Positions 6,468 through 13,075 of a stretch of DNA of 13,081 nucleotides are shown here, piece after piece. The position numbers and the translations under genes are program-made. Under the pieces are notes generated by a model. That model worked only from the letters and a program-made list of their open reading frames with translations. It was not told the origin of the DNA and made no database searches. The DNA is taken from contig CAJMQQ010000066.1 of NCBI GenBank assembly GCA_905215625.1, forward strand, positions 1-13,081, read 5' to 3'. Origin of the DNA: an uncultured bacterium. Its GTDB lineage: Bacteria > Bacillota > Clostridia > Lachnospirales > Lachnospiraceae. Position 1 is the stretch's first letter, and each line of letters begins with the position of its first letter.

Positions 6468-7505
6468 TTGTTAGAAGAAAATAAGCAGGAAAGCAAATGG
6501 CAGAAAGGTCTGATGCTGGCGGTTGTTCTGGCGGCAGCGGCTCTGTTCCTTTACAGTTTCCTGGGAGGAACCAGAAAGAAAACAGAGCCAATTACCCGTT
6601 CTGCATTTGCATTTGATACATTTATTACCATTACTTTATACGATACGGAAAATACGGCTATTTTAGACCAGTGTGAAGAATTGTGCCGGTACTATGAAAA
6701 TATGCTCAGCAAAACCAAAGAGGAAAGCGACATTTACCGGATTAACCACAGAAGTTCGGATGAAAGGGTGATTGAGGTTTCTCCAGAAACTGCAGGGCTG
6801 ATTGAAAAAGGCCTATATTACAGCAGACTGTCAGACGGGGCCTTTGATATTACTATTGCGCCGCTGTCAGACCTGTGGAAGTTTACAGACGGAAAGAAAC
6901 AGATCCCAGAGGAAACTGCCATAAAAGAGGCGGCGGAAAAAGTCGGGTATGAAAAGGTAACGGTCTCGGAAAATCAGGTAGAACTGGCAGACAGCCAGGT
7001 ACAGCTGGATTTGGGAGCCATTGCAAAAGGCTATATCGCCGACCGGCTCAAGGAGTATTTAACTGGACAGGGCGTAAAAAGCGCGGTAATCAATTTGGGA
7101 GGCAATGTGCTCTGCCTGGGAGAACAGGTAAGCGGGGAGCCGTTCCGGATTGGTCTTCGAAAACCGTTTGGAGACCAATATGAACAGGCGGCGGTATTGA
7201 AAATCAGGGATCAGTCCGTCGTGTCTTCCGGCGTTTACGAACGCAATTTTATCAAAGACGGCGTAAATTACCATCATATTTTAAATCCCAAAGACGGTTA
7301 CCCTTATCAGAATGGTTTAACAGATGTGACCATTGTGTCGCCGTTTTCCGTAGACGGAGACGGACTCAGTACCACCTGTTTTTCTCTGGGATTGGAAAAA
7401 GGAATGGAGCTGATTGATTCCCTGGAAGGGATATACGCTTTTTTTATCACAGAGGATGAGGAAATCCACTATTCAAAAGGAGCAAAGGATTTGCTTGCAA
7501 AGTAG
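6468..7505 (+). CDS. apbE: FAD:protein FMN transferase, ApbE family, membrane-anchored
   Basis: ApbE enzymes act outside the cytoplasmic membrane and attach FMN covalently to Ser/Thr residues of proteins such as Rnf and Nqr subunits or extracellular flavoproteins. With the start used here (345 residues), the marks are AFDTFITITLYD near residue 48, DLGAIAKGY (181-189), VINLGGN (207-213), YHHILNP with its following DGYP turn (268-278) and the metal-site region DGDGLSTT (296-303). One hydrophobic helix (about 14-34) preceded by KWQK anchors it; there is no lipobox cysteine. The start is uncertain. TTG 6468 has AAAGG 9 bases upstream and keeps the positive charges before the helix. ATG 6513 would remove them, and the frame is open back to GTG 6339 inside the aminotransferase gene, but with no ribosome site. 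No flavoprotein target is encoded in the window. Confidence 0.88.
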   Translation: MLEENKQESKWQKGLMLAVVLAAAALFLYSFLGGTRKKTEPITRSAFAFDTFITITLYDTENTAILDQCEELCRYYENMLSKTKEESDIYRINHRSSDERVIEVSPETAGLIEKGLYYSRLSDGAFDITIAPLSDLWKFTDGKKQIPEETAIKEAAEKVGYEKVTVSENQVELADSQVQLDLGAIAKGYIADRLKEYLTGQGVKSAVINLGGNVLCLGEQVSGEPFRIGLRKPFGDQYEQAAVLKIRDQSVVSSGVYERNFIKDGVNYHHILNPKDGYPYQNGLTDVTIVSPFSVDGDGLSTTCFSLGLEKGMELIDSLEGIYAFFITEDEEIHYSKGAKDLLAK

Positions 7506-7523
7506 GGAAAGTAACGGTAGAAT
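7495..7523 (+). promoter_or_regulatory. Candidate promoter for gtrA-yfhO-argH
   Basis: TTGCAA (7495-7500, overlapping the end of the ApbE gene), a 17-base spacer and TAGAAT (7518-7523). The -10 box matches 5 of 6 consensus positions and the -35 box 4 of 6. If used, transcription would start near 7530 and the whole nested repeat would be in a leader of about 310 bases before gtrA. Confidence 0.35.
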
Positions 7524-7577
7524 AGAAAAATGTGATGGATAAAAGAAAGATAGCATCAGTGTACAGGGGGCAATACG

Positions 7578-7684
7578 GTCAGAAACGTCCAGATGACGTG
7601 CCTGTTGCGTTACTTTCAATCGGTGTACGTCCAGTACACCTCATTCAAGTGCCTTGCAGACGCGTCATCTGACCTGTTTCTGAC
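7578..7684. repeat. Arm 1 of the nested repeat: long hairpin with GTCCA loop
   Basis: Stem from the base: GTCAGAAAC (7578-7586) pairs with GTTTCTGAC (7676-7684), followed by an internal loop (GTC opposite ACCT). CAGATGACG (7590-7598) then pairs with CGTCATCTG (7663-7671). After a loosely paired stretch, ACTT and AAT pair with ATT and AAGT. The tip is GGTGTAC-GTCCA-GTACACC (7622-7640), a perfect 7-bp hairpin. Confidence 0.8.
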
Positions 7685-7692
7685 TCTTCTGA

Positions 7693-7800
7693 CCTCAAGT
7701 GGAGATAATTTCCCCATTTTTAAGGCAGACGAATGAAGCGTACTGGATGTACGCTGATTGAGGATAACGCAGAAAAGGGGGAAATTATCCCTCTTTGAGG
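7693..7800. repeat. Arm 2 of the nested repeat: long hairpin with TGGAT loop
   Basis: Stem from the base: CCTCAA (7693-7698) pairs with TTGAGG (7795-7800), followed by a symmetric 5-base internal loop. GATAATTTCCCC (7704-7715) then pairs with GGGGAAATTATC (7778-7789) over 12 bp. The tip is AGCGTAC-TGGAT-GTACGCT (7737-7755). The 30 bases at the tip (7731-7760), reverse-complemented, match arm 1 at 7617-7646 in 25 of 30 positions. Confidence 0.8.
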
Positions 7801-7841
7801 CGTGTTGCCCCTGTACACTGATGCTAAAGGGAGGACATAAC

Positions 7842-8267
7842 ATGATAGAAAAATTATGGAAAAAGTTCGTGAATTACGAGACGGTTTCCTATATTATCTG
7901 CGGCGTGCTGACAACTCTGGTAGACTGGGTTGTGTATGCAGTGATGTGCGAGTCCGGAATTGATTATAAAATTGCTCAGGCAGTGTCTTGGCTTGCTGCA
8001 GTGGCTTTTGCTTATGTGGTAAACAAGCTGATTGTATTCCGCAATTTTAATTTCCGTCCGGCCTACCTGTGGAAAGAATTTTCTGCATTTGTAGCCTGCA
8101 GGGGCGCTTCAGGCGTTTTAACATGGATTATGATGGTTGTTATGGTCGGATGGCTGAACTGGAACAACTATGTGTCAAAACTGATTGTATCCGTAGTAAA
8201 TCTGGTAATGAACTATGTATTCAGCAAGCTCTGGATTTTTAAAGATACCAGAAATAAAGGGGACTAA
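7842..8267 (+). CDS. GtrA/GtcA family membrane protein (probable lipid-linked sugar flippase)
   Basis: A 141-residue protein with four predicted membrane helices (about 15-35, 44-62, 80-102 and 108-128), matching the GtrA family (PF04138) in length and pattern. The family signatures are YIICGVLTTLVDWVVY near the first helix, FAYVVNKLIVFR before the basic loop, and the mirrored second-half motif NLVMNYVFSKLWIFK. Relatives such as Listeria GtcA are needed for teichoic-acid glycosylation and are thought to flip polyprenyl-phosphate sugars across the membrane. The start ATG 7842 follows AAAGGGAGG. A longer open frame extends upstream into the nested repeat, but it lacks a ribosome site and is rejected. 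The gene lies 2 bases before yfhO, whose ribosome site is inside its last codons. A shared role in envelope sugar transfer is therefore likely. The actual sugar is unknown. Confidence 0.9.
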   Translation: MIEKLWKKFVNYETVSYIICGVLTTLVDWVVYAVMCESGIDYKIAQAVSWLAAVAFAYVVNKLIVFRNFNFRPAYLWKEFSAFVACRGASGVLTWIMMVVMVGWLNWNNYVSKLIVSVVNLVMNYVFSKLWIFKDTRNKGD

Positions 8268-8269
8268 TC

Positions 8270-11053
8270 ATGGATCATGAGGAAGTAGAGCGGATTTCCA
8301 GAGAATTGGAGGAATTGCTGGATATGCAGGACAGAGAGACAAAAGGCCTTCCGGCTGAGGAGGCATTGCAGAACGCCCAGAAAGAATACAGCCGCCTGAT
8401 GGAAGAAGATTTGTTTTTTGAGGAACCGGAATATTCTGAGAAAATTGAGAATGAACCAGAGAATGAACTAGAGAATGAGCTAGAGAGGGAACCAGAGGAA
8501 GAATTTGGAGAAGAACTTGGGGAAGAAGAGGAATTTCCAGAAGAAACAGGTATCCGGAACTTTATTCGTCCCGCAGACGGACTGGTAGCGGCATTTCTTG
8601 TTCCAGTTCTGGTGATGCTGCTTATCTTCCTGCAAAGAGGGATTTTTCCATTTGGAGAAGAAAGCTTTTTAAGAACCGATATGTACCACCAGTATGCGCC
8701 GTTCTTTTCGGAATTCCAGTATAAGCTGACTCATGGCGGAAGCCTGCTTTACAGCTGGGATGTAGGAATGGGCGTAAACTTTGCTGCTTTGTATGCATAT
8801 TACCTGGCAAGTCCTTTAAACTGGCTGCTGGTTCTGTGTCCAAAGAATTTGATTATTGAGTTTATGACCTATTCCATTGTCTTAAAGACGGGACTTGCAG
8901 GTCTTTCTATGGCCTGGTATCTGCGCAGACACTGCCATACCAGGGATTTCGGAGCTGCCTTTTTCGGGATTTTTTATGCCTTGTCCGGTTATATGGCCGC
9001 TTATAGCTGGAACATTATGTGGCTGGACTGCATTGTACTGTTTCCAATTGTGATGCTGGGGCTGGAACGCCTGGTAAAAGAGCAGAAAGGCCTTCTGTAT
9101 TGTATTGCCCTGGGGATGTCCATTCTTTCCAATTACTATATCTCCATTATGGTCTGTATTTTTATGGTTATCTATTTTGGGGTTCTTTTGATTCTGGAAG
9201 GATGGAATGGATGGAAACGTCTGCTTACAGCAGTCAGACAGTTTACGGTTTACTCGCTGCTTGCAGGAGGTCTGGCGGCGGCGGTGCTGCTTCCGGAGAT
9301 TTTTGCCCTTCAGGCGACTGCTTCCGGAGACTTTAATTTTCCAAATACCATAAGCTCTTATTTTTCCATATTTGATATGATTGCCCGCCACATCGGCAAC
9401 GTAGAGACAGAAATCGGCCTGGATCACTGGCCTAATATTTACTGCGGAGTAGCCGTATTTCTGCTGTTTTTGCTGTATCTGGGCTGCAAAAAGATCCCTT
9501 TAAGGGAAAAAGCCGTATACTCGGGAATGCTCCTTATGTTTTATGCCAGCTTTTCCGTAAACGTATTAAATTTTATCTGGCATGGATTCCACTATCCCAA
9601 TAGTCTTCCCTGTCGCCAGTCCTTTATCTATATCTTTTTAATGCTGGTAATCTGTTACCGGGCGTATATGCATTTAAGAGAAATGTCAGTCCGTCATTTG
9701 TCCATCGCTTTTTTAGCATCTGCCGGATTTGTAATTCTGGCAGAAAAGCTGGTTACCGAAGAACATTTCCATTTTGCGGTATTTTATGTGGCGCTGATTT
9801 TCCTGGCTGCTTATGCAGGGTTGGTGTGGCTGTTTATGAACCGGCGTGTTAGCAGGAATACCTTAATTTTGATGGCGTTGGGTCTGGTATCCATGGAAGC
9901 AGCGGTAAATATGGCGGTTACGTCGGTTACGACCACAAGCCGTACCAGTTACGTAAAAGACAATGAAGACGTCCGGGAGCTGGTCAGCGATTTGCTGCCC
10001 AATGACAGCTTTTTCCGGGTGGAAAAGGTAACGAGAAAGACGAAAAATGACGGCGCGTGGATGAATTTCCCTTCCGTGTCCCTGTTTTCTTCTACAGCTA
10101 ATGCGGATTTGTCTGCATTTTTCAAGAAAATAGGCTGTGAAAGTTCTACCAACGCTTACAGCATTACGGGAAGTACTCCCCTGGTAGACGCCCTGTTCAG
10201 CGTCCGGTACGCGTTATATTCAGAAAAACCAGTTTATGAAACTCATATGTCTTATGTGGCAGAGTCGGGAGAAACCTATCTTTATGAGAATGATTATACC
10301 CTGCCGCTGGGATTTGTAATTGACAGCAGTTTAGAGGAGTACTGGCAGCTTGATATGGCGAATCCAGCTGATGTGCAAAACGATCTGTGCATGGCGGTAG
10401 GGGCCAGTCCGGTACTTTTAGAAACCTATGGGGAAGTATTTGGAAACCAGTATGAAGTTGCCATAGAAGAATCCGGAGAATATTACGCTTTTGTGATGAA
10501 CCGGAAGCTGAAAGAAGTAACGGTAAACCTGGGAGAAGAGTCAAAAACCTTTGAAAATGTGGACAGAGGGTATCTGCTAGAACTTGGCTGTCTGGAAAGC
10601 GGCCAGAATTTGTCCATGACCTGCGACAGCAGCCAGATTATGGATGTGCGGGTTTACCGGTTTGATGAAACCGGATTGGCAGAAACCTGCGATATTTTAA
10701 ACCGGATGCCCTGGCATCTGACCAGGTGGAATGACACAGAGTTAGAAGGTGAGGTTACGGCAGGATATGCGGGAACGCTGTTTACCTCAATTCCCTACGA
10801 CAAGGGATGGGAGATTCAGGTAGATGGAAAACCAGTGGAAGGCAGGAAGCTGTTTGATACCTTTTTAGGAGTGGAACTGACGGAAGGCCGCCATACCATT
10901 TCCATGAAGTATCAGCCACAGGGACTAAAAGAAGGAATTCTCATTACCTTAGGAAGTGTGATTCTAATCGCGTTTATCGTAATTTTGGAAGTGCTGAAAA
11001 AACGGAAAGGCCAGCCGATCCGTTTTGATACAATAGAAGAAAAAGAGGAGTGA
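8270..11053 (+). CDS. YfhO family polytopic membrane glycosyltransferase with acidic N-terminal extension
   Basis: A 927-residue membrane protein of the YfhO family (PF09586), which has GT-C-like architecture. Residues 1-98 are cytoplasmic, very Glu-rich and include a four-unit repeat. The first helix is about 104-122. The conserved outer loop follows (RTDMYHQYAPFF, then SLLYSWDVGMGVNF and AYYLASPLN); D137 is a likely catalytic residue by analogy with other GT-C enzymes. Many further helices run to about residue 550. A large extracytoplasmic domain follows and ends in the typical IPYDKGWEIQVDGKPV segment, a final helix near 887-907 and a basic tail. In Bacillus and Listeria, YfhO proteins transfer sugar from polyprenyl phosphate to lipoteichoic acid, working with a CsbB-like enzyme and GtcA. 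The start ATG follows AAAGGGG within gtrA. The acidic extension makes it longer than typical members. The glycan acceptor here is unknown. Confidence 0.92.
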   Translation: MDHEEVERISRELEELLDMQDRETKGLPAEEALQNAQKEYSRLMEEDLFFEEPEYSEKIENEPENELENELEREPEEEFGEELGEEEEFPEETGIRNFIRPADGLVAAFLVPVLVMLLIFLQRGIFPFGEESFLRTDMYHQYAPFFSEFQYKLTHGGSLLYSWDVGMGVNFAALYAYYLASPLNWLLVLCPKNLIIEFMTYSIVLKTGLAGLSMAWYLRRHCHTRDFGAAFFGIFYALSGYMAAYSWNIMWLDCIVLFPIVMLGLERLVKEQKGLLYCIALGMSILSNYYISIMVCIFMVIYFGVLLILEGWNGWKRLLTAVRQFTVYSLLAGGLAAAVLLPEIFALQATASGDFNFPNTISSYFSIFDMIARHIGNVETEIGLDHWPNIYCGVAVFLLFLLYLGCKKIPLREKAVYSGMLLMFYASFSVNVLNFIWHGFHYPNSLPCRQSFIYIFLMLVICYRAYMHLREMSVRHLSIAFLASAGFVILAEKLVTEEHFHFAVFYVALIFLAAYAGLVWLFMNRRVSRNTLILMALGLVSMEAAVNMAVTSVTTTSRTSYVKDNEDVRELVSDLLPNDSFFRVEKVTRKTKNDGAWMNFPSVSLFSSTANADLSAFFKKIGCESSTNAYSITGSTPLVDALFSVRYALYSEKPVYETHMSYVAESGETYLYENDYTLPLGFVIDSSLEEYWQLDMANPADVQNDLCMAVGASPVLLETYGEVFGNQYEVAIEESGEYYAFVMNRKLKEVTVNLGEESKTFENVDRGYLLELGCLESGQNLSMTCDSSQIMDVRVYRFDETGLAETCDILNRMPWHLTRWNDTELEGEVTAGYAGTLFTSIPYDKGWEIQVDGKPVEGRKLFDTFLGVELTEGRHTISMKYQPQGLKEGILITLGSVILIAFIVILEVLKKRKGQPIRFDTIEEKEE
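8447..8494 (+). repeat. 12-bp tandem repeat, four units, inside yfhO
   Basis: Four successive 12-base units of the type GAGAATGAACCA / GAGAATGAACTA encode ENEP, ENEL, ENEL and EREP (residues 60-75). The repeat keeps the reading frame, so copy number could change without breaking the gene. It is part of the acidic cytoplasmic extension. Confidence 0.85.
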
Positions 11054-11060
11054 TACCATT

Positions 11061-12431
11061 ATGAAATTATGGGGCGGACGTTTTACCAAAGAAACCAACC
11101 AGTTAGTACACAATTTTAATGAATCCTTGTCCTTTGATCAGAAGTTTTATCGTCAGGACATTCAGGGCAGTTTGGCCCACGTGGCAATGTTGGCGAAACA
11201 GGGGATTATTTCCCAGGAAGATAAGGAACAGATTACAGCAGGACTGTCCGGTATTTTAGAGGATCTGGAAAGCGGCAGATTAGAGATTACCCCAGGGGCA
11301 GAGGATATTCACTCTTTTGTAGAAGAGACTCTGACGGAACGGATTGGAGAAGCAGGAAAACGGCTTCATACAGGAAGAAGCCGCAACGATCAGGTGGCTC
11401 TGGACATGAAGCTTTACATCAGGGATGAGATAAAGGAAATCGACGGCCTGGTAAAGGCGCTGCTTCAGGAACTTCTGGTCATTATGGAAGAAAATTTAGA
11501 CACTTTTATGCCTGGATTTACCCATCTGCAGAAGGCGCAGCCGATTACTCTGGCCCATCACATGGGAGCTTATTTTGAAATGTTTACCAGAGACAGAGGA
11601 AGACTTCATGACATCTATGAGAGGATGAATTACTGCCCATTAGGTTCCGGCGCCCTGGCAGGCACTACTTATCCCCTTGATCGGGAGTATACGGCAGAAC
11701 TTCTGGGATTTTATGGGCCGACTTTAAACTCCATGGATTCTGTAGCAGACAGAGACTATCTGATCGAGCTGTTATCAGCCCTATCTACGATTTCTATGCA
11801 TTTAAGCCGGTTCTGCGAAGAAATCATTATCTGGAATACCAATGAATACCGGTTTGTAGAGATTGATGATTCCTACAGTACCGGAAGCAGCATTATGCCG
11901 CAGAAAAAGAATCCGGACATTGCAGAGCTGATCCGCGGAAAGACCGGACGGGTGTACGGCGCATTGGTTTCCCTGCTGACGACTATGAAGGGAATCCCGC
12001 TGGCTTACAACAAAGATATGCAGGAAGACAAGGAACTGGCATTTGACGCCATTGATACAGTAAAAGGCTGTTTGGCCTTGTTTACTGGTATGATTTCTAC
12101 TATGACATTCCGTAAAGACGTGATGGAAGCCAGTGCAAAAAATGGTTTTACCAACGCTACTGATGCGGCAGATTACCTGGTAGGAAAGGGAGTTCCATTC
12201 CGGGATGCCCATGGCATTGTAGGTCAGTTAGTGCTGTTCTGTATCGACAGGGGAATTGCCTTGGATGATATGACATTAGAAGAGTATAAGGCCATCAGTC
12301 CGGTTTTTGAAGAAGACATTTACGAGGCCATCAGTATGAAAAACTGCGTAGAAAAGAGAGTTACCATTGGAGCTCCCGGACGAAAAGCAATGGAACAGGT
12401 CATTGCAGTTTACAAAGAACAGTTAAAATAA
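11061..12431 (+). CDS. argH: Argininosuccinate lyase
   Basis: A 456-residue cytoplasmic enzyme that splits argininosuccinate into arginine and fumarate, the last step of arginine synthesis. The length and motifs fit the fumarase/aspartase superfamily throughout: KLWGGRF at the N-terminus, HTGRSRNDQVA (103-113), the catalytic-histidine region FTHLQKAQP (153-161) and the mobile signature loop GSSIMPQKKNPD (275-286) with its catalytic serine. The start ATG is 7 bases after yfhO. Its ribosome site GAGGAG overlaps the yfhO stop codon with 10 bases of spacing, so it is probably in the same transcript. argH usually sits next to argG or other arginine genes; neither is here. No terminator directly follows the stop codon: CCGC/GCGG at 12453-12465 is short and lacks a T-run. 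The next terminator-like hairpin is at 12578. Confidence 0.97.
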   Translation: MKLWGGRFTKETNQLVHNFNESLSFDQKFYRQDIQGSLAHVAMLAKQGIISQEDKEQITAGLSGILEDLESGRLEITPGAEDIHSFVEETLTERIGEAGKRLHTGRSRNDQVALDMKLYIRDEIKEIDGLVKALLQELLVIMEENLDTFMPGFTHLQKAQPITLAHHMGAYFEMFTRDRGRLHDIYERMNYCPLGSGALAGTTYPLDREYTAELLGFYGPTLNSMDSVADRDYLIELLSALSTISMHLSRFCEEIIIWNTNEYRFVEIDDSYSTGSSIMPQKKNPDIAELIRGKTGRVYGALVSLLTTMKGIPLAYNKDMQEDKELAFDAIDTVKGCLALFTGMISTMTFRKDVMEASAKNGFTNATDAADYLVGKGVPFRDAHGIVGQLVLFCIDRGIALDDMTLEEYKAISPVFEEDIYEAISMKNCVEKRVTIGAPGRKAMEQVIAVYKEQLK

Positions 12432-12577
12432 AGAAAAAGAAATAAAAACGTTCCGCTGCAGGCGGTGAGGGTATCGCAAAAGCATGGAATGAGTAACCGG
12501 GTAGAAAAAAATATCAAGCATGAGTTGATTTACTGCTAAATTATCAAGTCCAGAACCAACAATTTCATATCGTAAAC

Positions 12578-12623
12578 AAAGCGACAGTTATTTCCTTATG
12601 AAGTGCCTGTCGCTTTTATTTTT
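12578..12623 (+). terminator. Terminator- or attenuator-like hairpin before a ribosome site
   Basis: AAAGCGACAG (12578-12587) pairs perfectly with CTGTCGCTTT (12607-12616) around a 19-base loop, followed by TTTTATTTTT (12614-12623). It could end transcription from argH. Because a good ribosome site follows 10 bases later (12632-12638), it could instead be an attenuator for whatever began at 12648. Confidence 0.65.
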
Positions 12624-12647
12624 CACAAATTTAAGGAGAAAAAATCT

Positions 12648-12731
12648 ATGAAAATGTCCATGATTGAAAAGAAAGTACAGTATATCTTTGGCTGTCCATA
12701 TCGGAAAGCAATGGTCAAACGCTTACGCTGA
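12648..12731 (+). pseudogene. 27-codon reading frame with strong ribosome site, probably a broken gene start or leader peptide
   Basis: The ATG follows TTTAAGGAGAAAAAATCT, a good ribosome site at normal spacing. The peptide begins MKMSMIEKKVQYIFG and ends in a TGA followed at once by TAG. In the same frame an open stretch resumes at 12813 and runs to TAG at 12972-12974, with two further stops between. This pattern fits a decayed gene but could also be chance. I recognise neither part. As an alternative it may be a short regulatory leader peptide, since a hairpin lies just upstream. Confidence 0.3.
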
Positions 12732-13051
12732 TAGCTGCCCTTTGCCTCGCCCTTGCGAAAAGAAGCTGTTATATATGCTGTCTGTGAAATTGAGCGGTGA
12801 GGAATGTGACAAATGGTATCGCTGTTTCTTCTACAATATAAGGCTGTCGGCGTTTCTTATATGCTGGATAAATCACGCTTGTCTATCCGTTTCCTACCGC
12901 CGTACAGCGAGGAAGGCCGGAAAAAACAGCGAATGTGCCAAGCAAAATGGTTCAACCGTTACAGATTCCGTTAGATTGATTTATAAATTGTTATATGATA
13001 CACTATTACACAGTTACACAAATAATAATTGACCGAGCAAAGCGAGGGATG

Positions 13052-13075
13052 CTTCTTGTCCGTAAGGGCAAGAAG
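13052..13075. other. Perfect 10-bp hairpin with GTAA tetraloop
   Basis: CTTCTTGTCC (13052-13061), loop GTAA, GGGCAAGAAG (13066-13075). As RNA all ten pairs form (one is G-U) and the loop belongs to the stable GNRA class. There is no T-run after it, so it is not a terminator. Compact hairpins like this occur at relaxase or replication-protein sites and in structured RNAs; which applies is unknown. Confidence 0.5.

Larger units (their letters stand above)
7551..7826. repeat. Nested inverted-repeat element (276 bp, two-armed), MITE-like or structured leader
   Basis: This element fills most of the 336-base gap between the ApbE gene and gtrA (7506-7841), which holds no credible gene. The outer ends are inverted copies: TAGCATCAGTGTACAGGGG at 7551-7569 matches the reverse complement of 7808-7826 perfectly over 19 bases. 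Pairing then continues after a one-base bulge through CAA-ACG. Inside lie two long imperfect hairpins, 7578-7684 and 7693-7800, with only eight bases between them. The drawn fold is therefore a three-way junction or cruciform. Six GTAC sites occur, all in paired positions. No target duplication is obvious at the edges, and no transposase gene is present. The element ends directly before the gtrA ribosome site (AAAGGGAGG). It could be a small non-autonomous mobile element, a protein-binding nucleoid or REP-like element, or an RNA leader. Confidence 0.85.

Noticed and set aside
7551..7826. CRISPR array or tandem-repeat locus
   Set aside because: The repeats are inverted and nested, with two copies only. 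There are no regular spacers and no cas genes.
7758..7841. In-frame upstream extension of gtrA reaching into the nested repeat
   Set aside because: No ribosome site precedes the upstream start, the extra 28 residues are unlike GtrA proteins, and AAAGGGAGG sits correctly before ATG 7842.
8882..9427. 181-residue open frame antisense to yfhO
   Set aside because: It lies wholly inside a well-supported gene, its composition mirrors the hydrophobic codons opposite, and it has no family resemblance or ribosome site.
11802..12212. 136-residue open frame antisense to argH
   Set aside because: It is a shadow of a conserved gene with no start signal.
12453..12465. CCGC/GCGG hairpin as argH terminator
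   Set aside because: The stem is four base pairs long with no T-run. The hairpin at 12578-12623 is a better candidate.
12664..13032. 122-residue open frame in the right-edge region
   Set aside because: It starts at a TTG with no ribosome site, has Cys- and Arg-rich composition typical of non-coding translation, and I recognise no motif.
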